A stretch of 64,000 nucleotides of DNA. Origin: Nocardioides cavernaquae. GTDB lineage: Bacteria; Actinomycetota; Actinomycetes; Propionibacteriales; Nocardioidaceae. A model generated the notes under the pieces. The model was not told the origin of the DNA. It saw nothing but the letters and a program-made list of their open reading frames with translations, and did no database searches. The first letter of the stretch is position 1, and the number at the start of each line of letters is the position of its first letter. The DNA lies in assembly GCF_003600895.1 (NCBI RefSeq), contig NZ_QYRP01000002.1:496001-560000 (forward strand). Reading direction: 5' to 3'. Positions 16,528 through 29,342 of the stretch are shown piece by piece. A program made the position numbers and the translations under genes.

Positions 16528-17433
16528 GTGAGTGACACCCAGAAGACCGCCGTCTCCGAAGAGCTGTTCGCGACCGTCGGCACCGACCAGGAGCTCTGCT
16601 ACCAGACCTTCGGCTCTGCTGACGACGAGCCGCTGCTGCTCGTGATGGGCCTGTCCGGCCCGATGATCTGGTGGCCGGTCGACTTCTGCGAGCAGCTCGC
16701 TGCCGCCGGCTTCTTCGTGATCCGCTACGACAACCGCGACGTGGGCCGCTCGTTCCGCGGCACCGGGCGAGTCACCCGCAACGACCTGGTGAAGGCGTTC
16801 CTCGGCCGGCCTGTCGCCGCGCCGTACTCCATCTCCGACATGGCCGGCGACGGCATCGCGCTGCTCGACCACCTCGGCATCGCGAAGGCCAACATCTGCG
16901 GCATGTCGATGGGCGGCATGATCGTGCAGACGATGGCGATCGAGCACCCCGACCGCGTCCTGTCGGTCACCTCGGTCATGTCGACTACCGGCAGCCGCCG
17001 GGTCGGCTGGCAGAGCCCGAAGCTGCTCCCCCGCCTGCTCAAGTCGCCCGGCCGCGGCCGTGATGCGTACGCCGACGCGACGGCCGACTTCTGGAAGCTG
17101 ATCGGGTCGCCGGCGTTCCCGGAGGACCCCGAGATCGTGCGGCAGAAGGCGTACGACACCTTCGACCGTGGCCTCAGCGCCTCCGGCGTGCTCCGTCAGA
17201 TGATGGCGATCCTGACCCAGCCCAACCGCACCGTCGCGCTTGCGTCGCTTCCCATGCCGACGACTGTCATCCATGGCCTCGCCGACAAGATGGTGCACGT
17301 GAGTGGCGGCAAGGCCACTGCCAAGGCCACCGGTGCCGAGCTGGTCCTGATCGAGGGCATGGGCCACGACCTCCCCCGCCAGATCTGGCCGAAGGTCATC
17401 GGCTCCATCCGCGCCACGGCCGACCGCGCCTGA
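16528..17433 (+). CDS. Alpha/beta hydrolase (DhaA/aclacinomycin methylesterase-like)
   Basis: The hydrolase has about 301 residues. LVMGLSGPM forms the oxyanion region and RYDNRDVGRS follows strand 4. The nucleophile elbow is CGMSMGGMI with a Ser nucleophile, and GMGHDLPRQ near the C-terminus carries the catalytic His. The Asp is likely in VIHGLADKMV. Unlike the two hydrolases of the first cluster this one uses Ser, so it is an esterase-type enzyme. Several in-frame starts exist (TTG 16510, GTG 16513, GTG 16528). The last is preferred because the earlier ones lie inside or directly on the glpX terminator. It ends at a bidirectional hairpin facing thiC. Substrate unknown. Confidence 0.85.
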   Translation: MSDTQKTAVSEELFATVGTDQELCYQTFGSADDEPLLLVMGLSGPMIWWPVDFCEQLAAAGFFVIRYDNRDVGRSFRGTGRVTRNDLVKAFLGRPVAAPYSISDMAGDGIALLDHLGIAKANICGMSMGGMIVQTMAIEHPDRVLSVTSVMSTTGSRRVGWQSPKLLPRLLKSPGRGRDAYADATADFWKLIGSPAFPEDPEIVRQKAYDTFDRGLSASGVLRQMMAILTQPNRTVALASLPMPTTVIHGLADKMVHVSGGKATAKATGAELVLIEGMGHDLPRQIWPKVIGSIRATADRA

Positions 17434-17435
17434 TC

Positions 17436-17494
17436 GGAACTGGTCTCAACGGGCAGCGGCATCCGCAAGCTGCGCGCCAGTTGAGACCAGTTCC
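17436..17494. terminator. Bidirectional hairpin between hydrolase and thiC
   Basis: Perfect 15-base arms (GGAACTGGTCTCAAC at 17436-17450 and its complement at 17480-17494) enclose 29 bases that hold a smaller GCAGC/GCTGC stem. The element lies between two convergent genes, three bases after the hydrolase stop and 13 bases beyond the thiC stop. It can terminate both. Confidence 0.8.
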
Positions 17495-17507
17495 GGGCCA
17501 GCCGTGA

Positions 17508-20199
<2,692 letters not shown>

Positions 20200-20203
<4 letters not shown>

Positions 20204-20840
20204 CCCGGCACCTCTCCGGGAAGGACCGCGAGCAGTGCACGCACCACGCCGGCCGGGTGGTCCGCACGCATGACCTCACCCATCACCGCGACCCCGTGCC
20301 CTCCGGCCGCGATCGCGCTGGCTGCGTTGTCGGGCGTGATGCCCCCGAGTGCATAGACCGGAATCGCCGCGCTCGCGGCCTCGGCGTACTCCTCGCGGGG
20401 AAGCGCCGGGCCGTAACCAGGCTTGCTCGCGGTGAGCGCGAACGGCGACAGCGTCGCATACGACGCGCCCTCCGCCGCGGCGGCATGGACCTCGGCCGCG
20501 CTGTGGCAGGAGCGACCGGTCAGGACGCCATTCCTGACCTCTCGGCCCGCCATTCCTGACCTCTCGGCGGACCAGAGGTGACGGTTCGCGGGGAGGTGCA
20601 CCCCGGACGCGGACGGCAGCAGCGAGTGCGCGGCAATCACGGTCGCACCGGCCGCGGCCAGGGCAGCGGCGAGCGCCTCGCGGGCGGCCCCCTCCTCGTC
20701 GAGCTCGCGGAGCACGATGTGAGTGGCACCTGCGTCGACGCACTCGAGCAGCGTGCGGCGCAACGAACGCCCGAGGTGGAGCTGCGAACGGTCGCTGAGC
20801 AGCAGCAGGCGCGGCAGCTGGGTCATGGAGCGGACGGTCA

Positions 20841-20841
<1 letters not shown>
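20200..20841 (-). CDS. TenI/ThiE-like protein (probable thiazole tautomerase)
   Basis: This 213-residue TIM-barrel protein is of the thiamine phosphate synthase superfamily. [27 protein letters not shown] and GGITPDN match the phosphate-binding loops. The pyrimidine-binding NDR motif of ThiE is replaced ([11 protein letters not shown]), and the VRDKD motif is altered to [10 protein letters not shown] complete ThiE lies at 22814, so this copy is more likely a TenI-type thiazole tautomerase acting on the ThiG product. Its position directly after thiG supports that. It overlaps thiG by one base (TGATG) and thiD by ATGA. Residues about 92-105 are encoded by a 22-bp tandem repeat. Confidence 0.8.
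20527..20568. repeat. 22-bp tandem duplication inside the tenI-like gene
   Basis: The 20-base word GCCATTCCTGACCTCTCGGC occurs at 20527-20546 and again at 20549-20568. Because 22 is not a multiple of three, the two copies are read in different frames on the minus strand (AERSGMA and GREVRNG). The gene frame is still open after them. Confidence 0.85.
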
Positions 20842-21791
<950 letters not shown>

Positions 21792-21795
<4 letters not shown>

Positions 21796-22814
21796 GCGGG
21801 ACTCCTCTGTGGCTGTGAGGCAAGGAAACGCTGGGGGTCGACCGCGGCGTCGGTCGTGACACCTTCGACCGCATCCGCGATGAGCTGGGCGGTGATCGGG
21901 GCAAGGAGTACGCCGTGGCGGTAGTGCCCGGCGGCGAGCAGGACACCGTCGACACCGCTCAGCCCGATCAGCGGCAGGTTGTCGGGCGTGCCCGGACGGT
22001 CGCGCGCCGTGGCCTCGACGAACTCGGCGCGGTCGAGGGCGGGGATCAGCTCACGCGCAGCCTCGAGGAGGCGGAACACGCCCTCGACGGTCGGAACAGG
22101 CGCAACGTCGTGCTCCTCCGACGTCGCGCCCACGACCACTTCGCCGTTCGCGCGCGGGACGACGTAGACCGGCTCACCGCGCACGAACCCGCGCACCGTG
22201 TGTCTCGGCAGATCGACCTCGGTCACCCGCAGCCGAAGGACCTCTCCGCGCACTGGCCGGACCAGGTCGGCGAACGGTTCGGGCAACTGCGCCCCGGTTG
22301 CCAGGATCGTGAGGTCCACCGGGTCGGTCGACGGCTCGGGACGCGTGCGCACCCGAGCCAGCAGGGCGGCGACCACCGCCCGCGGGTCGACGCTGTGGTC
22401 GTCAGGGAGGAACCCTCCCCCGCTGATCCGACCAAGCCCGGGCTCGAGGGTGAGCAGCTCGCGACGGGTCAGCTCGTTGGCGCGCACGCCGGCCTCAGCC
22501 AGAAGCGCCAGCTGGCGGTCGATCTCCTGGAGGTCACCGGCATCGGCACCAGCCAGCACGGTGCCGGTCTCCTGCGTCGGGACGCCCAGCGCCGCGGCGT
22601 ACGCGGGCCAGAGCGAAGCCGACTCACTGCCGAGCCGGAAGAGGTCGGCCTCGCCGTGCCACAGCTCGCCGGCCGGCGACAGCATGCCCGCCGCGGCGTA
22701 CGACGCCCCGCTGCCGGGATTCGGGTCGACGACCTCAACGGTGTGGCCGCGCTCGATGAGCTCATGGGCGCAGGCGAGGCCGACGATGCCCGCGCCGAGG
22801 ATGCGGATGCGCAT
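21792..22814 (-). CDS. thiO: Glycine oxidase ThiO
   Basis: This 340-residue FAD-dependent amine oxidase of the DAO fold has the FAD motif LGAGIVGLACAHEL at the N-terminus, GSGASYAAAGMLSPAGE, and the C-terminal GHYRHGVLLAP. It oxidizes glycine to the imine used by ThiG under aerobic conditions. Its presence instead of ThiH indicates an aerobic thiamine route. It starts one base inside the thiE stop (TGATG) and ends with ATGA into thiS. Confidence 0.93.
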
Positions 22815-23467
22815 CAGACAGTCACCTGCTCCGGCCGGACCGCGGCGGCCAGTGCGCGAGCGGCGGCCACCGGGTCGGGGGCGTTCCAGATGCCGCCGAT
22901 GACCGCAACGCCGTCCGCGCCTGCGGCCATCACGTCCTCGACGTTGTCGGTGGTAATGCCTCCGATGCCGAGGGCCGGGATCGGGGAGTGCATTCCCGCG
23001 GCCGCGAGCCCGTCGAGCCCGAGAGGCGACGGGAGCCCGGCCTTGGAGGTGGTGGCGAAGACCGGCCCGACGCCGGCATAGTCGGCGCCCGCAGCAGCCG
23101 CCGCGGCCACGTCGGCAGCAGTGCGGCAGGTGGCCCCGATCAGGAACGGCCCCATGAGGAACCGGCGACCCGACGCCCGGTCAGCCAGCCGCCGCGCATC
23201 GGCGACCGCCATGTCGGAGGCGCCCAGGTGGACACCGTCGGCACCGATCATCAGGGCGACGTCGATCCGGTCGTTGACGATCACCCGGGCGGCCGGGACC
23301 AGTGCCATCACGTGCGCCGTGAGCTCGATCAGCCCGGCCCGTTCCAGGTCCTTGTCCCGCACCTGGAACGTGTCCACACCTGCCATCGCCAGCGCAGGCA
23401 AGAGCGACAGGTTGTCGGTCGACGACACCAGACACATCAGGCGGGGGTTCAACAAATGCGGCGCCAC
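22814..23467 (-). CDS. thiE: Thiamine phosphate synthase
   Basis: This 217-residue TIM-barrel enzyme couples HMP-PP and thiazole phosphate to thiamine phosphate. The substrate motifs are complete: FQVRDKDLERAGL, VNDRIDVALMIGADGVHLG, IGATCRTAADV, GPVFATTSKAG and GIGGITTDN. It is the first gene after the TPP riboswitch, so the whole operon is under thiamine control. The ATG at 23467 follows the riboswitch by about 17 bases. That leaves little room for a separate ribosome-binding site, so riboswitch folding probably blocks translation initiation. Confidence 0.93.
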   Translation of the reverse strand: MAPHLLNPRLMCLVSSTDNLSLLPALAMAGVDTFQVRDKDLERAGLIELTAHVMALVPAARVIVNDRIDVALMIGADGVHLGASDMAVADARRLADRASGRRFLMGPFLIGATCRTAADVAAAAAAGADYAGVGPVFATTSKAGLPSPLGLDGLAAAGMHSPIPALGIGGITTDNVEDVMAAGADGVAVIGGIWNAPDPVAAARALAAAVRPEQVTV

Positions 23468-23483
23468 GGGGGCACTCCTTCAC

Positions 23484-23568
23484 GTCCCTATCGCCGGCAT
23501 TACCCGGATCAGGTTCGACGGTCGGAGCGGTGTCAGCTCCCTCTCAGCCCGCTTCCGCAGGCTCCCGT
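23484..23568 (-). ncRNA. TPP riboswitch (THI element)
   Basis: Read on the minus strand it contains the two universal parts of the thi box: CTGAGAGGG (about 23547-23539) and GAACCTGATCCGGGTAATG (about 23516-23498), then ATAGGGACGTG closing the first stem with CACGGGAG. It lies immediately before thiE. Binding of thiamine pyrophosphate should shut off the operon. Confidence 0.95.
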
Positions 23569-23623
23569 GTGGGTGGTTCGTCACCGACCATAGCGCACGA
23601 CCGCTGGACCCCCGTGGGCCTCT

Positions 23624-24520
23624 TCACCGCTGGAGCGCCGTCGCCTCTTCCATGCGGCCGAGCTTGTGCGGGTTGCGCATGGCATAGATGCGGGTGATGC
23701 GGCCGTCCTCGATGACCAGGCTGACCAGGGTCGGGCCCGCCACCTCGTCGTCGATCCGTACGCCGATCCCGCCGTTGAGCCACAGCAGCCCGACCACGGG
23801 GCTGACCGCGACCCGCGGGAACGGACGCAGCAGGTTGGCGACCTTCTTCGCCCCGAACACCGGGACACGCACGGCCTGGGCGATGCCGCCGCCGTCAGCA
23901 ACGAGTACGACGTCGGGCGCGAGCACATCCATCAAGGCCTGCAGGTCACCTCCGGTCACCGCCGCGAGAAACCGGTCGACGACCTGCTGCTGCTCGGTTC
24001 GGCTCACCTGCATCCGTGGGCGACGTGCGTCCACATGGGCCCGGGCGCGACTGCTGATCTGCCGCACGGCCGCCTGCGTCTTGCCCACGGCCTCGGCGAT
24101 CTCGTCGTACGGGACGTCGAAGACCTCGCGCAGCACGAAGACCGCCCGTTCGGCCGGGCCGAGTGTCTCGAGGACGGTCAGCATGGCGATCGAGACGCTC
24201 TCCGCGAGCTCGATGTCATCGGCCACATCGGGTGCGGTGAGGAGCGGCTCGGGCAGCCACTCCCCGACGTACTCCTCACGGCGGCGAGACATCGTCCGCA
24301 GCCGGTTGAGCGCCTGCCGGGTGACGATGCGAACCAGGTAGGCCCGGGGGTCGATCACTCCCGACCGTGCACCGGAATCGAGGTCGGCCCACCGCAGCCA
24401 GGTCTCCTGCACCACGTCCTCGGCATCGGCTGCGGAGCCGAGCATCTCGTAGGCGACGGTGAAGAGCAGGCTGCGGTGGGTGACGAACGGGTCCGCCTCA
24501 CCAGGGCCGAGAGGGCTCAT
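23624..24520 (-). CDS. ECF41-type sigma factor with C-terminal SnoaL-like domain
   Basis: The protein has 298 residues: sigma-2 (AYEMLGSAADAEDVVQETWL), sigma-4 (DVPYDEIAEAVGKTQAAVRQ) and, instead of an anti-sigma partner, a fused C-terminal SnoaL/NTF2-like domain with WLPEPL at the linker and NPHKL near the end. These are hallmarks of ECF41 (SigJ-like), where the extra domain both activates and restrains the sigma factor. It overlaps the carboxymuconolactone decarboxylase-like gene by ATGA, the classical ECF41 partner. The promoter at 25157-25183 matches the reported ECF41 target, so autoregulation through the operon is likely. Confidence 0.92.
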   Translation of the reverse strand: MSPLGPGEADPFVTHRSLLFTVAYEMLGSAADAEDVVQETWLRWADLDSGARSGVIDPRAYLVRIVTRQALNRLRTMSRRREEYVGEWLPEPLLTAPDVADDIELAESVSIAMLTVLETLGPAERAVFVLREVFDVPYDEIAEAVGKTQAAVRQISSRARAHVDARRPRMQVSRTEQQQVVDRFLAAVTGGDLQALMDVLAPDVVLVADGGGIAQAVRVPVFGAKKVANLLRPFPRVAVSPVVGLLWLNGGIGVRIDDEVAGPTLVSLVIEDGRITRIYAMRNPHKLGRMEEATALQR

Positions 24521-25116
24521 GCCCGCGACGCTACAACCGGCTCGAGGAACGCGGGCCGCTCAGCGAGTGGCTTGAGCCCACACGAGTCGGCGAACCCCTC
24601 CGACTCGATCCCCATCGCGACGTTGCCGCGTGTGGTCAGGTTGGCGAAGCCGATCACGCTGGTCAGCTCGACCAGGGCGGCGGCACCGAGCTGCTCGAGC
24701 AGGCGGGCGGCGATCTCATCGGTGACGGCCACCGGCGTCGCGCTCATCGCCTCGGCGTACTCCAGGACGTCGCGCTCCAGCGGCGTGAAGACATCGGACT
24801 CGCGCCAGCGCGGGATCTGCTGCGCCTTCTCGAGGTCGAGGCCGGCGTTCTTCGCCATGAAGTAGTTGAAGTCGAGGCACCACGTGCAGCCGATGTACGA
24901 CGCGACAGCCATGTGGGCGTAGGACTTCAGGCTCTCGTCGCACCTGTCCCACTTCTGCAGCTTCTGGCCGAAGCCCATCGACGTCTTCAGGACCGGCTGG
25001 TTGTGCCACATCACGCCGAGCGACTCGGGCACCTTGCCGAACATCCGCTTGCTCATCTTCTTCACGATCGCGCCGAACAGGCCGTTGATCTCGGCGGCGG
25101 GGATGCGGGTGGTCAT
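24517..25116 (-). CDS. Carboxymuconolactone decarboxylase/AhpD-family protein, ECF41 partner
   Basis: The protein has 199 residues. The redox CxxC of the AhpD-like fold is in YIGCTWCLDFNY, followed by ESDVFTPLERDVLEYAEAM and a helical end. Members are small peroxidase- or decarboxylase-like enzymes; those next to ECF41 factors are the usual regulon member, but their substrate is unknown. The ATG at 25116 has an excellent AGGAGG six bases upstream. It is the first gene of the two-gene operon with the sigma factor. Upstream lies the ECF41 promoter motif. Confidence 0.9.
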   Translation of the reverse strand: MTTRIPAAEINGLFGAIVKKMSKRMFGKVPESLGVMWHNQPVLKTSMGFGQKLQKWDRCDESLKSYAHMAVASYIGCTWCLDFNYFMAKNAGLDLEKAQQIPRWRESDVFTPLERDVLEYAEAMSATPVAVTDEIAARLLEQLGAAALVELTSVIGFANLTTRGNVAMGIESEGFADSCGLKPLAERPAFLEPVVASRA

Positions 25117-25156
25117 GACTCCTCCTGGGGGCGGTTGTCGGTTGCTTCGACATGAA

Positions 25157-25183
25157 GACACCGGCTGGGCGCCATCTGTGACA
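25157..25183 (-). promoter_or_regulatory. ECF41 promoter
   Basis: On the minus strand TGTCACA (25183-25177) is followed after exactly 16 bases by TGTC (25160-25157). The published ECF41 consensus is TGTCACA-N16-CGTC. It lies about 40 bases upstream of the ATG of the decarboxylase-like gene. Confidence 0.8.
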
Positions 25184-25237
25184 GGCGGAGCGAAAAACCT
25201 CGGCGAGCTGTCGGTGGTCGGTGGCAGGCTGACGGCC

Positions 25238-25894
25238 ATGAGCTCTCCAGGTACGCCGGGTGGCTCGGCCGAGCGGCCGGCCCTCTTCTTCAGCGGACCC
25301 GGCGAGTTCAGCGACTGGCTCGCGGCCAACCACGACTCGGCTCCCGACCTCTGGATGGGGCTGCGGAAGAAGCACGTCGCGGACCGCGGGCTGACCTGGG
25401 AGGACGCCGTGGTCGAGGCGCTCTGCTGGGGATGGATCGACTCGGTCGCCCAGCGCATCGACGAGGACTCCACCCGCCAGCGCTGGACGCCCCGGCGCAA
25501 GGGCAGCAACTGGAGCCGGATCAACATCGCTACCGTCGAGCGGCTGATCACCGAGGGCCGGATGCAGCCGTCCGGTCTCGCGGTCTACGAGCAGCGCAAG
25601 GTCGAGCCAGCGGGCTACACGCACGAGCAGGACGGCGAGCTCGCCCTCCCTCCTGAGTACGCCGGGCAGCTGGCCGCCGACGCAGCGGCCACGGCCTTCT
25701 GGGAGATCGCGACTCCGTCGTACCGGCGGCTCTGCATCGGGTGGGTGCTCGGGGCGAAGCAGCAGGCGACCCGCGACCGACGGATGGCCCAGCTGCTCGA
25801 GGACCACGCGGCGGGCCGGATGATCCCGAGCCAGCGCTACGGCGAGGTGCCGAAGTGGGTCGAACGCGCCGCCAAAGCGGCGCGCTCGGTCTAG
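25238..25894 (+). CDS. YdeI/OmpD-associated-like protein
   Basis: This 218-residue soluble protein resembles the YdeI/'bacteriocin-protection' family. It has LWMGLRKKHVADRGLTWEDAV-type sequence near residues 38-58, EALCWGWIDSVAQRIDE, the TPRRKGSNWSRIN motif and a C-terminal RRLCIGWVLGAKQQATRDRR. Such proteins are widespread in actinobacteria; no biochemical role is established. The ATG at 25238 matches the family start. It is divergent from the ECF41 operon, so the intervening 121 bases hold both promoters. The following PLDc_N gene starts ten bases after its stop. Confidence 0.8.
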   Translation: MSSPGTPGGSAERPALFFSGPGEFSDWLAANHDSAPDLWMGLRKKHVADRGLTWEDAVVEALCWGWIDSVAQRIDEDSTRQRWTPRRKGSNWSRINIATVERLITEGRMQPSGLAVYEQRKVEPAGYTHEQDGELALPPEYAGQLAADAAATAFWEIATPSYRRLCIGWVLGAKQQATRDRRMAQLLEDHAAGRMIPSQRYGEVPKWVERAAKAARSV

Positions 25895-25897
25895 CCT
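25892..25897 (+). promoter_or_regulatory. -10 element overlapping the YdeI stop
   Basis: TAGCCT lies six bases before the ATG at 25904 and includes the TAG stop of the upstream gene, suggesting an internal leaderless promoter. Confidence 0.45.
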
Positions 25898-25903
25898 CAT
25901 TTC

Positions 25904-26299
25904 ATGATCCGGCTGATCTTCGTCCTGGTGCCCCTGATCCTCTGCATCTTCTGCGTGGTCGACGCGATCACGTCGCGCGACGACGAGATCCGCAACCTGC
26001 CGAAGATCCTGTGGATCGTGCTGATCCTGGTCTTCCCGTTCGTCGGTTCGATCGCCTGGCTGGCGGCCGGACGCCCCCGCTACGCGCAGCCCTCGCGGCT
26101 CGCGACGGAGTTCCCGGAGTACGACCGGCCGGGCCGTGACGCGATCTCCGATCCGGTCGCCGATGCCGAGTTCCTGCGCAAGGTGCGCGAGCGCGCCGAG
26201 GAGCAGCGGCTGAAGGCGGCACACCAGAAGGCGGAGCAGGCGCGGCTCGAGGCCGAGCGCGAACGGGCGAAGAAGGACCTGCCCACCGACGAGGCCTAG
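25904..26299 (+). CDS. PLDc_N-domain small membrane protein
   Basis: The protein has 131 residues and two hydrophobic helices (about residues 3-21 and 33-54) carrying the PLDc_N-type pattern VVDAITSRDDEIRNLPK and FPFVGSIAWLAAGRP. A long charged Ala/Glu/Arg tail follows that should form a cytoplasmic coiled coil (RERAEEQRLKAAHQKAEQ). It lacks any phospholipase catalytic domain. Such short proteins are common actinobacterial membrane proteins of unknown role. Its last bases overlap the stop of the convergent flavin monooxygenase gene by four bases. Confidence 0.85.
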   Translation: MIRLIFVLVPLILCIFCVVDAITSRDDEIRNLPKILWIVLILVFPFVGSIAWLAAGRPRYAQPSRLATEFPEYDRPGRDAISDPVADAEFLRKVRERAEEQRLKAAHQKAEQARLEAERERAKKDLPTDEA

Positions 26300-27390
26300 G
26301 CAGTCGCCTCGTCGGGCACGTCCATGGCCTGCAGCTGGCGCGAGACGGCCAGTGCGGCAGCACGCCCGGCCCGGCTGGCGCCGATCGTGCTCGCCGACGG
26401 CCCGTAGCCGACCAGCTGCACCCGCGGGTCGACCGCAGCCGTGACCGCGGTCTGCACGTCATGCCCGACCGAGAGCAGTTGGATGCCGCCCTCCGGACCG
26501 CGCAGGTGCAGAGGTGCGAGGTGGTCGGCGGCCGGCCGGAAGCCGGTGGCCCAGAGGATCACGTCAACCGGCTCGAACTCGCCGGTGGACCAGCGGACAC
26601 CGGTCGGCTCGATGCGGCTGAACATCGGCCGCCGCGCGGCGTAGACACCGAGTGCCTCAGCCTCGCGCTCCTGCTCGCGCAGCTTGAGGCCGGTCACGCT
26701 CACGACACTTGCTGGCGGAAGCCCCCTTGCCACGCGTTCCTGCACCATCGTCACGGCGTCCCGTCCGACGGACTCGTCGAAATGCTCGCGCCACACCGGC
26801 TCGCGCCGGGTCGCCCAGAGCGTCTCGGTGATCGGAGCGAGCTCGCCGAGGAACTGCACCGCGGAGGCACCCCCGCCGACGACGAGCACCCGCTTGCCCC
26901 GGAAGTGCTCCCGCCCCGGGTAGCCGGCGGTGTGCAGCTGCTCGCCGAGGAAGGTCTCGCGGCCCGGGTAAGAGGGCAGGAACGGCCGGGTCCAGGTGCC
27001 GGTCGCATTGATCAGCGTGCGGGTGCGCCAGCTTCGCTCCCCGGCGTGTACGACGAGGAGCTCGCCGTCGTCGGTGACCTCGCTGGTGACGCGGTCGACG
27101 GGCACAGGCCGGATCACGGGCAGCGCGCGCTCGGACTCGTAGCGGCCGAACCACTCCGGCACCACCTGGTTGGCTCGCTCCTGCGAAACCGCGGGTGCGG
27201 GGGCACCGGGCAGGTCGGCGACGCGGTGCACGTCGTACATCGTCAGGGAGTCCCAGCGGTGCTGCCAGGCACCGCCCGGTCGCGCGTCCGCGTCGAGGAC
27301 GACGTGGTCGATGCCGAGGCGCTTGAGGTGGTACGACGCAGCGAGGCCGGCCTGACCGGCCCCGATCACCACGGACTCGTAGACGCGCAC
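26296..27390 (-). CDS. FAD/NAD(P)-dependent monooxygenase-like oxidoreductase
   Basis: The flavoprotein has 364 residues. The FAD Rossmann motif VIGAGQAGLAASYHL is at the N-terminus, ATGTWTRPFLPSYPG is in the middle, the second Rossmann motif is VVGGGASAVQFLGEL, and the end carries ILWATGFRP. This is the short form of the YUCCA/CzcO-type flavin monooxygenases. FxGxxxHxxxW is only partly kept, as FRGKRVLV follows without the fingerprint. The GTG at 27390 puts the FAD motif at residue 6, as expected. The divergent class I fumarase starts 53 bases away. Substrate unknown. Confidence 0.85.
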   Translation of the reverse strand: MRVYESVVIGAGQAGLAASYHLKRLGIDHVVLDADARPGGAWQHRWDSLTMYDVHRVADLPGAPAPAVSQERANQVVPEWFGRYESERALPVIRPVPVDRVTSEVTDDGELLVVHAGERSWRTRTLINATGTWTRPFLPSYPGRETFLGEQLHTAGYPGREHFRGKRVLVVGGGASAVQFLGELAPITETLWATRREPVWREHFDESVGRDAVTMVQERVARGLPPASVVSVTGLKLREQEREAEALGVYAARRPMFSRIEPTGVRWSTGEFEPVDVILWATGFRPAADHLAPLHLRGPEGGIQLLSVGHDVQTAVTAAVDPRVQLVGYGPSASTIGASRAGRAAALAVSRQLQAMDVPDEATA

Positions 27391-27430
27391 GGTGAGTGAA
27401 CACCGCAACCCACGCCCGGATTCCGGGAGG

Positions 27431-27436
27431 TAGATT
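27431..27436 (+). promoter_or_regulatory. -10 element before class I fumarase
   Basis: TAGATT lies seven bases before the GTG at 27444. A GGGAGG immediately before it would be misplaced for that GTG, though it suits the in-frame TTG at 27435. Confidence 0.4.
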
Positions 27437-27443
27437 GCCGCTC

Positions 27444-29159
<1,716 letters not shown>

Positions 29160-29180
29160 CGGCCCACAGCCCGGGCCACC

Positions 29181-29322
29181 TGCTACCTCTGGCTCGATCG
29201 CGGCGAGCTCGACAAGATCATCCACCGCGCTGCGGTACCAACAGCACAGCCAGCCGCAGTACCAGCAGCCGTACTACGAGAAGAAGCGCAAGGAGAGCTG
29301 GCTCAGCGAGATCTTCGACTGA
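29181..29322 (+). pseudogene. Decayed TFIIB-type zinc-ribbon protein
   Basis: Two pieces in different frames look like the second half of a small zinc-ribbon (zf-TFIIB) protein: LWLDRGELDKIIHRA from about 29187, then, after a +1 shift near 29231-29236, YQQPYYEKKRKESWLSEIFD ending at the TGA 29320-29322. The usual N-terminal CxxC zinc knuckle is missing. No start codon or intact frame remains, so this is a 5'-deleted, frameshifted remnant between the two fumarase genes. The family match is from memory of the WLDRGELDKI and KKESWL-E-FD signatures. Confidence 0.7.
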
Positions 29323-29330
29323 GCCCGGAG

Positions 29331-29336
29331 TAGCGT
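29331..29336 (+). promoter_or_regulatory. -10 element, leaderless start of fumC
   Basis: TAGCGT lies six bases before the ATG at 29343. It gives fumC its own promoter separate from the class I gene. Confidence 0.5.
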
Positions 29337-29342
29337 CGGGGC

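Noticed and set aside
20527..20568. Tandem repeats considered as a CRISPR array
   Set aside because: There are only two copies without spacers, inside a coding sequence, and no cas genes nearby. The repeats at 16418 and 59297 were rejected for the same reason.
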